Part shown: positions 35,080 through 43,753 of the stretch, piece after piece | Position numbering within the stretch: position 1 is the stretch's first letter | Layout of the letters: every line of letters begins with the position of its first letter | Assembly: GCA_947500545.1 (NCBI GenBank) | Contig: CANMSO010000005.1 | Coordinates: 1-64,000, forward strand | Reading direction: 5' to 3' | Origin: an uncultured Aquimarina sp. | Lineage (GTDB): Bacteria > Bacteroidota > Bacteroidia > Flavobacteriales > Flavobacteriaceae | DNA length: 64,000 nucleotides | Notes under the pieces: model-generated | Databases searched by the model: none | Told to the model about the DNA's origin: nothing | Seen by the model: the letters and a program-made list of their open reading frames with translations, nothing else | Translations under genes and position numbers: made by a program

Positions 35080-37476
35080 ATGTTTGCATTAATAAGAAAA
35101 GAGATCAATACCTTTTTTGCCTCGGCCGTAGGATATCTTGTCATTGCAATATTTCTAATTCTCAATGGGCTTTTTCTTTGGGTATTTAAAGGACAATTCA
35201 ATATTCCAGATAGTGGTTTTGCTGATCTTTCTCCGTTTTTTCAAATAGCACCTTGGATACTACTCTTTTTAATCCCAGCGATTACCATGAGAAGTATTGC
35301 AGAAGAAAAAAAACAAGGTACTTTAGAACTACTCCTTACAAGACCTATACGACATTGGCAATTGGTATTAGGCAAGTACTTAGGAAGTCTATCATTAATC
35401 ATTATTGCAGTATTACCTAGTATACTATATGTTATTACAATTTATCAGTTGGGTAACCCTATTGGTAATATCGATGTTGGTAGCACTATTGGATCCTATA
35501 TTGCTTTGTTATTGTTAGCAGCGTCATATACTGGTATTGGTATATTTTCTTCTTCACTAACCAATAATCAAATAGTTGCTTTTCTGATCGCTTTGTTTTT
35601 ATGCTTTATATTTTACTTTGGTTTTGATGGGTTGTCAAACTTCAACCTTTTAGGAACAACCAATACTTTTTTTGAGCAATTAGGAATGCAATTGCATTAC
35701 GAACGCATGAGTCAGGGTATTGTAGATACCAGAGATGTCTTTTATTTTCTAAGCATTATTCTCTTTTTTGGCGCATTAACGGTTATTGTGCTAAAAAAAG
35801 GAAGCATCAAGGACAAGATAAAACCTATAGTGATAACACTAGTATCTGTAGTTATACTTAGTTTTATTGGTAATTCGTTTTTTAATCGTTTTGATCTTAC
35901 AAATGATCATCGGTTCACATTGTCCTCGGCAACAGAGGATTTGATTATGGATGCTGCCGTTCCGGTTGTTATCGATGTCTTGTTAGAAGGCAATTTCCCA
36001 TCAGAATTCAAACGCTTACAATCAGAAACCAAACAATTGCTTGAAGAGTTCAACTCTTTAAACCCAAACATACAGTACATTTTCACCAACCCCTTTGAAG
36101 AAGAAGGCATACGTTCTGAAACAATTTCGGAGCTACAGCAATTTGGACTTACGCCAATGGAAGTAAGTGTACAAGAAAGTGGAAAAACAGAAATTGAAAC
36201 TGTTGTACCTTGGGCAATTGTTAGTTATCAAAATCGAAGTGTAAAGATTCCTTTAATTAAAAACACGATAGGCGCCACTTCTGAAGAACGAGTAAACAAT
36301 TCTATTCAGCAATTAGAATACGTTTTTGCAGATGGTCTTACCAAATTATTACATCCCAAAAAACACAAAATTGCAGTTTTAAAGGGTAATGGTCAATTGC
36401 CCGATATTAAGATTGCAGATTTCATAAAGACCTTACAAGACTACTATTTTGTTGGAGCATTCACATTAGACTCTGTATCAGGGAGCGCTGAAAAAACATT
36501 GCAAGATCTGCAAAGGTTTGATATGATTATTAATGCCAAACCCAAAGAAGCTTTTTCTGAAAAAGAAAAATATGTTTTGGATCAGTTTATTATGAATGGA
36601 GGTAAATCCCTTTGGTTGCTAGAGTCTGTTGCCATAGAGATTGATAGTTTAATGAATCCCGAAGGTTCTTCGGTAGCCTTAATGCAAGACCTTAGATTAG
36701 GAGATGCATTATTCTCTTATGGAGTAAGAATAAATCCTGTTTTGGTTAATGATTTATATTCTGCACCTCTAGTATTAGCTTCTGGACAAGGAAATGACAC
36801 TCAATTTACTCCTTACCCTTGGTTTTATGAATCTTTGACCAAAAGTAATAGCAATCATCCTATTGTAAAAAATATCGAATCCGTAAAATTCGAATTCGCC
36901 AATCAAATTGACACCCTAAAGAATAATGTACAAAAGACAATATTGCTTACAAGTTCAGAGAAATCGAAGTTAGAAGGCGTGCCTAAAGAAATAAGACTTG
37001 ACATAATAAGAAAAAAACCAGATCTAGGCAGTTATAATGAAGGTGTTCAAAACCTTGCCGTTTTACTGGAAGGAAGTTTTAAGTCTACTTATAAAAGCAG
37101 AATAAAGCCAATCAAAATCAATAATCATAAAGATGAGAGTACCCCAACAAAAATGATTGTTATTGCAGATGGTGATGTTATAAAAAACCAAATTAGAAAA
37201 GGCCAACCTGTCGAATTAGGTTTTGACCCCTATATGAATTTAAAATATGGCAATAAAGAGTTTTTATTAAATGCCGTAAATTACCTATTAGATGATTCTG
37301 GATTAATAGAAGTACGTAGTAAAGAAATTAAAATTCCTTTTCTGAATATTGAAAAAGTTGTTGCCAACAAAACATTTTGGCAAGTAGTTAATATCTTAAT
37401 GCCATTATTGATTCTTTTATTATTTGGCGTGTCATTTTCTTTTTTACGAAAGAAAAAATACAGAAAGGCTGCTTAA
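35080..37476 (+). CDS. gldF-gldG: Fused gliding-motility ABC proteins GldF and GldG
   Basis: A 798-residue protein joining two proteins that are separate in Flavobacterium johnsoniae. Residues 1 to about 245 are the ABC permease GldF, with an ABC-2 type motif SIAEEKKQGTLELLLTRPI near 70-88 and six membrane helices. From about 250 the GldG part begins with its usual membrane helix and the signature FFNRFDLTNDHRFTLS, followed by a large periplasmic domain and a C-terminal membrane helix. At the junction (about 35,800-35,850) there is neither a stop nor an ATG, so this is a true fusion. The ATPase partner GldA is not in the window; the ATPase that follows is of another type. Confidence 0.93.
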   Translation: MFALIRKEINTFFASAVGYLVIAIFLILNGLFLWVFKGQFNIPDSGFADLSPFFQIAPWILLFLIPAITMRSIAEEKKQGTLELLLTRPIRHWQLVLGKYLGSLSLIIIAVLPSILYVITIYQLGNPIGNIDVGSTIGSYIALLLLAASYTGIGIFSSSLTNNQIVAFLIALFLCFIFYFGFDGLSNFNLLGTTNTFFEQLGMQLHYERMSQGIVDTRDVFYFLSIILFFGALTVIVLKKGSIKDKIKPIVITLVSVVILSFIGNSFFNRFDLTNDHRFTLSSATEDLIMDAAVPVVIDVLLEGNFPSEFKRLQSETKQLLEEFNSLNPNIQYIFTNPFEEEGIRSETISELQQFGLTPMEVSVQESGKTEIETVVPWAIVSYQNRSVKIPLIKNTIGATSEERVNNSIQQLEYVFADGLTKLLHPKKHKIAVLKGNGQLPDIKIADFIKTLQDYYFVGAFTLDSVSGSAEKTLQDLQRFDMIINAKPKEAFSEKEKYVLDQFIMNGGKSLWLLESVAIEIDSLMNPEGSSVALMQDLRLGDALFSYGVRINPVLVNDLYSAPLVLASGQGNDTQFTPYPWFYESLTKSNSNHPIVKNIESVKFEFANQIDTLKNNVQKTILLTSSEKSKLEGVPKEIRLDIIRKKPDLGSYNEGVQNLAVLLEGSFKSTYKSRIKPIKINNHKDESTPTKMIVIADGDVIKNQIRKGQPVELGFDPYMNLKYGNKEFLLNAVNYLLDDSGLIEVRSKEIKIPFLNIEKVVANKTFWQVVNILMPLLILLLFGVSFSFLRKKKYRKAA

Positions 37477-37527
37477 AATTCTATTTTCTATATTTGGTAT
37501 AGAAAAGCTTCTGACTAAAAACAAAAA

Positions 37528-38325
37528 ATTATCGACCCCGAAAATCTCAATATAGTCCTTAAGACCGAAGATCTTTCAATTGGTTATCACACCAAGCATG
37601 AACTTAATGTGGTTGCTGCCGATATTAACCTAAAATTATATGAAGGGGAATTGGTAGGGTTAGTAGGCGCAAACGGGATCGGAAAATCTACGCTACTACG
37701 TACGGTATCAAATGTGCAACCAGCATTACATGGGAGTGTTTATTTATCTGACAAAGAGCTTACATCCTACAAACCACTAGAGCTTGCATCAAAATTAAGT
37801 ATCGTTCTTACAGAGCAAATCGCATCAAAAAACCTGACAGTTCAAGAATTAGTAGCACTAGGAAGGCAACCGTACACAAATTGGGTGGGCAAAATGTCCG
37901 AAGAAGACATTGAAAAAGTACGAAAAGCTATAGAAGTTACTCATATCACAGACTTGGTTACAAAAAGATGTTTTGAACTTAGTGATGGTCAACTTCAAAA
38001 AGTACTTATTGCCAGGGCCATAGCTCAGGACACCCCTTTTATTATGTTGGATGAACCTACAACACATCTAGATGTATACCATAAAGCCTATATTTTGAAG
38101 CTCTTAAAACGTCTCGCTTTTGAAACAAAAAAAACAATTCTATTTTCTACTCACGAAATAGATTTTGCGATACAACTTTGTGATAAAATGATCGTAATGA
38201 ATAAAGATGGTTTCGAATTTGGAAGACCAAAAGAACTGGTGCAAGCACGAGCCTTTTCAGGTTTATTCCCAGAAGATCTAATCATCTTTGATGCCAAATC
38301 AGGAAGATATAAAGTTAGGAATTAA
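37528..38325 (+). CDS. Siderophore/haem-type ABC transporter ATPase, ATT start
   Basis: An ABC ATPase of the FecE/FhuC/BtuD type. Walker A GANGIGKST, Q-loop region LTEQ, signature ELSDGQLQKVLIARA, Walker B IMLDEPTTHLD and the switch His in LFSTHEID are present. A GTG at 37609 is the first ordinary start, but the frame is open upstream to a TAA at 37516. The 27 codons before the GTG encode the normal family N-terminus (LKTEDLSIGY), which contains the first beta strand and the aromatic A-loop. The best start is the ATT at 37528, giving 265 residues. No matching permease or binding protein lies nearby. Confidence 0.8.
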   Translation: MIDPENLNIVLKTEDLSIGYHTKHELNVVAADINLKLYEGELVGLVGANGIGKSTLLRTVSNVQPALHGSVYLSDKELTSYKPLELASKLSIVLTEQIASKNLTVQELVALGRQPYTNWVGKMSEEDIEKVRKAIEVTHITDLVTKRCFELSDGQLQKVLIARAIAQDTPFIMLDEPTTHLDVYHKAYILKLLKRLAFETKKTILFSTHEIDFAIQLCDKMIVMNKDGFEFGRPKELVQARAFSGLFPEDLIIFDAKSGRYKVRN

Positions 38326-38382
38326 ACTAGTATTCTTTAAAAACTTCGTGTAACTACTCGCTCTATTTTCATTGCTTATATT

Positions 38383-38390
38383 TATCTTTG
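38383..38390 (+). promoter_or_regulatory. Probable -7 box of rmuC
   Basis: TATCTTTG lies 18 bases before the rmuC ATG at 38409 and fits TAnnTTTG. No exact TTG at the usual spacing is seen. Confidence 0.5.
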
Positions 38391-38408
38391 AATAAACAAT
38401 AAGAGTAC

Positions 38409-39758
38409 ATGTCAGAATACACACCGATCATTATTACCATTGGCGTAATCATTATATCAATCATCGCAGGTTTCTTTATTGGGAAATATGTTGCTTCGCT
38501 AAAAAATAAAAGTGAAAAAAGTGCAGTTACCGAGCGATTAAATCAACAACAGTTTCAGTTTGAAGAATACAAAAAAAACTCAGAAAATCAACTTTCAGAA
38601 TTAACACATGAAAGAGAAGAAATACGTAGAGAGAAGGATTTTTTAAATACCGAACTCACACGCCGTAACGCTGAGTTTGAAAATCTTCAACTCAAAAATC
38701 AGGAACAGAAGACCGAAGTTGAAAAATTACAGGAAAAATTTACTAAAGATTTTGAAAATCTTGCTCACAAAATCCTTGATTCAACATCTAATAAATTTAC
38801 TGAACAGAATAAAGAAAATATCAAAAATATCCTGAACCCATTACAGGAAAAAATTAATACGTTTGAAAAGAAAGTAGAACAAACACACAAAGAAAGTATA
38901 GATTATCATGCTGCACTAAGACAGCAGATATTGGGGCTCAAAGACCTAAACGAGCAGATGAGCAAAGAAGCCACTAACCTTACTAAAGCACTAAAGGGAG
39001 ACAGCAAAATGCAAGGTAACTGGGGAGAATTAGTTTTAGAACGTGTATTAGAAAAATCTGGATTAGAAAAAGATCGTGAATATTTTGTACAACAAAGTTT
39101 TACTACTAATGATGGTGAACGGGTGTTACCAGATGTAGTTATCTATCTACCAGATAACAAAAAAATGGTTATTGACTCTAAGGTTACTCTTACGGCTTAT
39201 GAGCGTTTTGTAAATGAAGACGATGAACTACTAAAAGCAACCTATCTCAAGGAACATATCACTTCATTAAAGCGTCATGTAGACCAACTTTCTGAAAAAA
39301 ATTATCAGGATCTATATGATATTGAATCACCAGATTTTGTGTTGCTTTTTGTTCCTATAGAGCCTGCTTTTGCAATAGCCATCAATCAAGAAAGTAAATT
39401 ATACAATCAAGCTTTCGAAAAAAATATAGTTATTGTTACACCTTCTACCCTTTTGGCCACATTACGAACTATCGACACGATGTGGAATAACGAAAAACAA
39501 CAGCGTAACGCAATTGAAATTGCTCGTCAGGCTGGAGCTTTATATGACAAATTTGAAGGGCTAGTAAAAGATCTTACAGGAGTAGGTAAAAGGATAGATG
39601 ATGCCAAGAAAGATTATTCTGCTGCAATGAACAAATTGGTCGATGGACGAGGAAATCTAATCAATAGTGTTGAAAAACTCAAAAAAATGGGAGCTAAAGC
39701 CAAAAAATCGCTTCCAGAAGCAATTATTAAACGTGCTTCTGATGAAAACGAAATGTAA
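38409..39758 (+). CDS. rmuC: DNA recombination protein RmuC
   Basis: A 449-residue protein with an N-terminal membrane helix (about residues 6-27, ITIGVIIISIIAGFFIGKYV), a long coiled coil (about 35-200) and the RmuC nuclease-like domain (about 200-420). That domain shows KMQGNWGELVLERVLEKSGL, LPDVVIYLPDNKKMVIDSKV (the PD-(D/E)XK-like DSK) and FVLLFVPIEPAF. RmuC limits inversions at short inverted repeats, in E. coli genetics. The gene is followed after 12 bases by a small membrane protein gene. Confidence 0.93.
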   Translation: MSEYTPIIITIGVIIISIIAGFFIGKYVASLKNKSEKSAVTERLNQQQFQFEEYKKNSENQLSELTHEREEIRREKDFLNTELTRRNAEFENLQLKNQEQKTEVEKLQEKFTKDFENLAHKILDSTSNKFTEQNKENIKNILNPLQEKINTFEKKVEQTHKESIDYHAALRQQILGLKDLNEQMSKEATNLTKALKGDSKMQGNWGELVLERVLEKSGLEKDREYFVQQSFTTNDGERVLPDVVIYLPDNKKMVIDSKVTLTAYERFVNEDDELLKATYLKEHITSLKRHVDQLSEKNYQDLYDIESPDFVLLFVPIEPAFAIAINQESKLYNQAFEKNIVIVTPSTLLATLRTIDTMWNNEKQQRNAIEIARQAGALYDKFEGLVKDLTGVGKRIDDAKKDYSAAMNKLVDGRGNLINSVEKLKKMGAKAKKSLPEAIIKRASDENEM

Positions 39759-39770
39759 ACAATATTAAAT

Positions 39771-40109
39771 ATGGAGCCAAGTATTACAGAAATAATATAT
39801 TATGTTTTTTTAGGCCTACTTACATCAATTGGGCAGGTTTTTCTGGTAATTCTTTGTCTCTACTATCTATATAAGATCGGAACGAAAGCTGATAGTGTTT
39901 TATTAATTGTAGGAAGTCTAATTTCACTTCTTTGTGCCATCTCTAATCCAGTGGGTGCTTTATATGCCAAATCGTGGGGGGCTGATAGTTATTTATCATT
40001 TACATATATAATACAAGGCTTTTCTGCTCTTGCTTCTCTTCTTTTTGTAATCGGCTTTTTTTTATTGATTAGAAGAGTGATCAAAAATATAGCACAAACT
40101 CAACACTAG
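39771..40109 (+). CDS. Small membrane protein, unknown function
   Basis: A 112-residue protein with three or four hydrophobic helices (about 12-32, 42-62, 74-100) and a short basic C-terminus. It resembles small four-helix membrane proteins of Bacteroidota without assigned function. It starts 12 bases after rmuC and ends 5 bases before a serine hydrolase gene, so it is most likely translated from the same mRNA. Confidence 0.7.
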   Translation: MEPSITEIIYYVFLGLLTSIGQVFLVILCLYYLYKIGTKADSVLLIVGSLISLLCAISNPVGALYAKSWGADSYLSFTYIIQGFSALASLLFVIGFFLLIRRVIKNIAQTQH

Positions 40110-40114
40110 AAAAA

Positions 40115-41278
40115 ATGAACACTACTTTTATAAAAACATCTGTTCTACTATTTCTTTTCTTAATGATCACAGGTAGCTCGATACTTGCTCAACAGGCATA
40201 TTTTCCTGAACGAGGAAGCTGGGAAGAAAAAAAACCATCTGAATTAAAGATTGATACTAAAATACTTGAAGAAGCAATACAATTTGCAAAGGACAATGAG
40301 TATTCTGGCCCAAAAGATCTTCGTCTGGCTATTTTAAAAGGTTTTGAACGTGAACCCTATCATAAAATCCTAGGACCAACCAAAAAAAGAGGAGTACCTG
40401 CTGGTTTAATTATCAAAGACGGATATATCATCGCCAAATGGGGAGATGTTGAAAGAGTAGATATGACTTTTAGCGTTACAAAAAGTTACCTATCAACCAT
40501 AGCAGGGCTTGCTCTGGATAAAAGTTTGATTTCTTCGGTAGACAACCCAACTTATAAACATATATGGGATCATACTTTTGATGGTAATCATAATAAAAAA
40601 ATATCCTGGAGGCATCTTCTAACACAATCTTCAGATTGGTCTGGACAATTATGGGGAGGATATGACTGGGCAGACAGACCTCCAAAAGATGGAGATATCG
40701 ATGATTGGAAATTCAGAAAACTTAATGAACCTGGATCCACATTTGAATACAACGATGTACGAGTTAATGTTTTAGCATATTCTTTATTACATGTCTGGAG
40801 AAAACCGTTACCGCAGGTTCTAAAAGAAAAAATAATGGATCCAATAGGAGCGTCTACTACATGGAGATGGTACGGATATGAAAATTCATGGACAACCATT
40901 GATGGCGTACAGATGCAATCTGTAAGTGGTGGTGGTCATTCTGGGGGAGGATTATTTATCAACACTTTGGATCATGCGCGTTTTGGTCTTTTATTTTTAA
41001 ATAATGGCAATTGGAATGGAAAGCAACTCCTTTCAGAAAATTGGATCAAAGAAGCAACAAAACCTTCTCAGGCAAATCCAAATTATGGATTTATGTGGTG
41101 GTTGAATCAAAAAGGGACTCGTCATTGGAAAGGACTGCCAGAGCATCTATATTATGCCGCAGGTTTTGGCGGCAATTTTATTGTAATAGATAAAAAGCAA
41201 AACCTGATCGTAGTGACCAGATGGCTAGAACCTAGTCAAATAGATGAGTTTATGACCAAATTATATAACATTTTTTAA
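40115..41278 (+). CDS. Secreted class-C beta-lactamase-like serine hydrolase
   Basis: A 387-residue exported hydrolase of the beta-lactamase/penicillin-binding-protein fold. The signal peptide ends at SSILAQ (about residue 26). The nucleophile motif SxxK is Ser120-Val-Thr-Lys123 (MTFSVTKSYLS), the YxN-type motif is in STFEYNDVRVN, and the third motif appears as GGGHSGGG (HSG in place of KTG). These enzymes are esterases, D-aminopeptidases or true beta-lactamases; this sequence does not tell which. It is the third gene of a tight run from rmuC to the thioesterase, with gaps of 3-12 bases. Confidence 0.88.
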   Translation: MNTTFIKTSVLLFLFLMITGSSILAQQAYFPERGSWEEKKPSELKIDTKILEEAIQFAKDNEYSGPKDLRLAILKGFEREPYHKILGPTKKRGVPAGLIIKDGYIIAKWGDVERVDMTFSVTKSYLSTIAGLALDKSLISSVDNPTYKHIWDHTFDGNHNKKISWRHLLTQSSDWSGQLWGGYDWADRPPKDGDIDDWKFRKLNEPGSTFEYNDVRVNVLAYSLLHVWRKPLPQVLKEKIMDPIGASTTWRWYGYENSWTTIDGVQMQSVSGGGHSGGGLFINTLDHARFGLLFLNNGNWNGKQLLSENWIKEATKPSQANPNYGFMWWLNQKGTRHWKGLPEHLYYAAGFGGNFIVIDKKQNLIVVTRWLEPSQIDEFMTKLYNIF

Positions 41279-41281
41279 TAC

Positions 41282-41650
41282 ATGAAAAAAATACTTGCAT
41301 TAATTATTATCGTAATCATGGCAATATTTGCTGGATGGTATGCCTTTGTATATTATGCAGCATATAGCGAAGGAACACGAAGTGGTGAACTCATAAAGTT
41401 TAGCAACAAAGGAGTTGTTTTTAAAACATGGGAAGGCGAAATTAGCCAAGGAATATCCGGAGCTCAAATATTTAGTTTTTCTGTTCAAGATAATGAAGAA
41501 AATATAATTAAAAAACTGGAGCAATTTCAAGGAAAATATGTGAAGGTGAAATACAAAGAACGTTTTGCCAAAGTTTCCTGGCTTGGTGATACAAAGTACT
41601 TCATTATTGATGTGGTTGAAGAAGAGTCTCCTCATTTTAGAAACAAATAA
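41282..41650 (+). CDS. Membrane-anchored conserved protein, unknown function
   Basis: A 122-residue protein with one N-terminal membrane helix (KKILALIIIVIMAIFAGWYA) and a small beta-rich domain outside it, with the stretches GTRSGELIKFSNKGVVFKTW and GKYVKVKYKE. Proteins with this pattern are common in Flavobacteriaceae and are sometimes labelled 6-phosphogluconate dehydrogenase by automatic transfer; no NAD-binding motif exists here, so that label is wrong. It lies 3 bases after the serine hydrolase and 6 before the thioesterase. Confidence 0.75.
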   Translation: MKKILALIIIVIMAIFAGWYAFVYYAAYSEGTRSGELIKFSNKGVVFKTWEGEISQGISGAQIFSFSVQDNEENIIKKLEQFQGKYVKVKYKERFAKVSWLGDTKYFIIDVVEEESPHFRNK

Positions 41651-41656
41651 GGCATT

Positions 41657-42205
41657 ATGAGTAAAAAAAAACACAAAACAAATAGGGAATCCAGAGTAGT
41701 AATTTCAGAATTAATGCTTCCCTCCCATTCTAATTTTAGCGGAAAAATACACGGAGGCTATATTTTATCATTAATGGATCAAATTGCCTTTGCTTGCGCA
41801 TCAAAACACTCTGAAACCTATTGTGTAACAGCAAGTGTAGATAAAGTAGATTTCTTAAAACCTATAGAAGTTGGGGAATTAGTTACCCTAAAAGCATCTG
41901 TAAATCAGGTAGGTACAACTTCTATGGTAGTTGGAGTTCGTGTAGAAGCAGAAAACATTCGAACTGGTGCTGTAAAACATTGTAACTCTAGTTATTTTAC
42001 CATGGTTGCAAAAGATGATAAGGGTAATAGTGTTGCAATACCTGGTTTAGTTTTAGAAAACAAAACCGCAATTAGGCGTTTTGTGAGGAGCATAATACGC
42101 AAAGAAGATGCAAAAGCAAGACGTGATCGTTTTAAAGCTTCAGAATTTGAATTAGAATCTCATTTGGAAATACTTAAAGAATATAACGTAAAGATAAGCT
42201 TGTAA
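41657..42205 (+). CDS. Acyl-CoA thioesterase (hotdog fold)
   Basis: A 182-residue YciA/BACH-type thioesterase that hydrolyses acyl-CoA to free acid and CoA. The hotdog helix is preceded by SNFSGKIHGGYILSLMDQIA, with the active-site region HGG followed by the conserved Asp, and then the strand CVTASVDKVDFLKPIEVGEL. The C-terminal 50 residues form a basic helical extension. It is the last gene of the run that begins at rmuC. Confidence 0.9.
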   Translation: MSKKKHKTNRESRVVISELMLPSHSNFSGKIHGGYILSLMDQIAFACASKHSETYCVTASVDKVDFLKPIEVGELVTLKASVNQVGTTSMVVGVRVEAENIRTGAVKHCNSSYFTMVAKDDKGNSVAIPGLVLENKTAIRRFVRSIIRKEDAKARRDRFKASEFELESHLEILKEYNVKISL

Positions 42206-42353
42206 TAATTTACTCTTACCCTAGTAATAGATTTCAAAGCAAAGAGTTGTAGTAAATTCCAGGTACGGTTAGACTACAACTCTTGTAGATTGGTTTATCA
42301 AGAAAGTTTGAAAAACTTCACGTCAAACTCAAAATTTCAAATGGTAATGCTTC
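42206..42353. other. Long-stem hairpin between thioesterase and GG-leader peptide gene
   Basis: A perfect 12-base stem AAGAGTTGTAGT/ACTACAACTCTT (42242-42253 with 42273-42284) encloses a 19-base loop. No T run follows on either strand, so it is not a standard terminator. It lies between the ends of two convergent genes. A further short inverted repeat AGTTTG/CAAACT lies at about 42304-42330. Confidence 0.55.
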
Positions 42354-42506
42354 CTAAAAACCATCTTCTTCATAATTTTCATCCATAAAACCACTACTTC
42401 TCCTTCTTCTTAATGCAACACCAACTCTTCTTACTCTTCTTCCGCTTCCTCCTGCAATTGATTGTAATTCTTCCTTGTTTAACTCTTTAACTTTTAAATT
42501 CTTCAT
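42354..42506 (-). CDS. Double-glycine leader peptide, bacteriocin/RiPP-like
   Basis: A 50-residue gene product found by reading the gap on the minus strand, ATG at 42506 and TAG at 42354. The first 20 residues, MKNLKVKELNKEELQSIAGG, match the double-glycine leader pattern (EL..EEL.SI.GG) cut by C39-peptidase ABC exporters. The predicted 30-residue core holds eight arginines in clusters (SGRRVRRVG, LRRRRSSG) followed by an acidic tail (MDENYEEDGF). It is too small for most gene finders. No C39 peptidase, modification enzyme or immunity gene is in the window, so it would depend on an exporter elsewhere. Bacteriocin, signal or other exported peptide are all possible. Confidence 0.75.
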   Translation of the reverse strand: MKNLKVKELNKEELQSIAGGSGRRVRRVGVALRRRRSSGFMDENYEEDGF

Positions 42507-42788
42507 ATTAAAAAAATTTAGATTTATTATTTGTTTGAATCAAAGAACATAAACTAAAAGTGCAATACGAAAGACTTTTCCTAGAAATTGGGATGAATGT
42601 ATATACTCGTCTTTTTTAAACATTTTCTTAAAAATTTCTAATCTCTAACAGTCTGGGGTTCATTCGCATGTTCAACAATTTAACATTGGCGAAAACAAAG
42701 TAATACTCAAAAGGAATCATACTGCACATACTCATTATCCATACTTTTACGTTAAATATTGTATATTTCAATAAAAAAATCCCCAGTT

Positions 42789-43172
42789 ATGAAAAATATG
42801 CTTAAAATGTGTTCCTTGGTCATGGTCGCCTTGCTTTGTTTTAATTGCAGTAGTAGCGACGATAACACTGTTCCAGGACCCGATCCTGATCCCGATACTA
42901 ATCCAAACCCAAATAAGACCACAACATATAATGCAGATGTAAAGGTTATAATCGACGCTCAATGTGTACGATGTCATACTGATCCTCCTGTGGAGGGAGC
43001 GCCTTTCCCTATGCGTACTTACGAAGAAACTATTGTTGGTGTAAACAGAGATCTTGTGTTAAGAATGACAACCATGAGTATTAATAACGTAATGCCGCCC
43101 TCTGGTCGATTACCACAAGAGACTATTGACATAATTCTGGATTGGGAAGCAGATGGTTTTTTAGAGCAATAA
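42789..43172 (+). CDS. Lipoprotein with one haem-c binding site
   Basis: The ATG at 42789 gives a lipoprotein signal with lipobox LLCFNC (cysteine about residue 20); an open codon at 42759 lies too far upstream. After a Pro/Asn/Asp-rich linker comes a small domain with CVRCH, a haem-c attachment motif, and VMPPSGRLP, where the Met can be the second haem ligand. At 127 residues this is a minimal mono-haem cytochrome on the cell envelope, probably facing the periplasm or surface. Electron partners are not evident. It converges with the next gene with a three-base gap. Confidence 0.8.
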   Translation: MKNMLKMCSLVMVALLCFNCSSSDDNTVPGPDPDPDTNPNPNKTTTYNADVKVIIDAQCVRCHTDPPVEGAPFPMRTYEETIVGVNRDLVLRMTTMSINNVMPPSGRLPQETIDIILDWEADGFLEQ

Positions 43173-43175
43173 AAA

Positions 43176-43532
43176 CTATTTTACATGTACTCCATCCCGC
43201 CCTTTATAAAATCGTTGGACAGCCATATTGTTTCCTGAGTATATTTTTATCAAATAGGATCCTTTCTTAAATTCAGAAACATCAATCTGTCTATTCAGAT
43301 GTAGTTCTTTTTCTACTCTTATAAATCCTGAATTATCAATGATCTTTATAACCAGAGACTGTTTGATTTTAGAATTTGTTACGATAGTGATGTAATCTGA
43401 AGTAATTGCCGGTTTAATAATAAACGAAAAAACCTCATCATTAAAATCAACAGGGTTAGAATTATGTATCACGTTAGAATAGGTCACAGAGGTACTAAAC
43501 AAAATAAAAAGGGATAGTAATAAATTTCTCAT
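43176..43532 (-). CDS. Mini-protein resembling a type IX secretion sorting tail
   Basis: A 118-residue protein with signal peptide RNLLLSLFILFSTSVTYS and then one domain of about 80 residues whose order of motifs is that of the type A sorting domain at the end of T9SS cargo: an early Pro-containing strand (FIIKPAITSDYITI), IIDNSGFIRVEKEL, IDVSEFKKGSYLIKIYSGNN and a terminal VQRFYKG. No cargo domain precedes it. It may be a shrunken cargo remnant or an independent surface mini-protein. It is convergent with the cytochrome-type lipoprotein gene. Confidence 0.7.
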   Translation of the reverse strand: MRNLLLSLFILFSTSVTYSNVIHNSNPVDFNDEVFSFIIKPAITSDYITIVTNSKIKQSLVIKIIDNSGFIRVEKELHLNRQIDVSEFKKGSYLIKIYSGNNMAVQRFYKGRDGVHVK

Positions 43533-43700
43533 ATCTTTTTATTTATAATTTACTACAATTCAACAACATGCATAGTTAATAAAAACAAAAATGAGCATAA
43601 TTTTAACGCTGTTTCACGAATAATTAAGAACTGTTAAATCTATAATGAGGCTTAGAAAAGATATTGTATCTCTAACTAATTTTGGTAATTACATATAAAA

Positions 43701-43731
43701 AAACCGGACAGTTTAAACTGTCCGGTTTATA
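43701..43731 (-). terminator. Terminator of carB
   Basis: A perfect 28-base palindrome (43701-43728; half-site AAACCGGACAGTTT) with a T run on the minus strand, 25 bases after the carB stop. Confidence 0.88.
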
Positions 43732-43753
43732 ATATTTATACATTTTTTTGTGA

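Noticed and set aside
37528..38325. GldA, the ATPase partner of GldF/GldG
   Set aside because: Its sequence is of the siderophore/haem uptake ATPase type (FecE/FhuC-like) and not of the ABC-2 exporter type expected for GldA.
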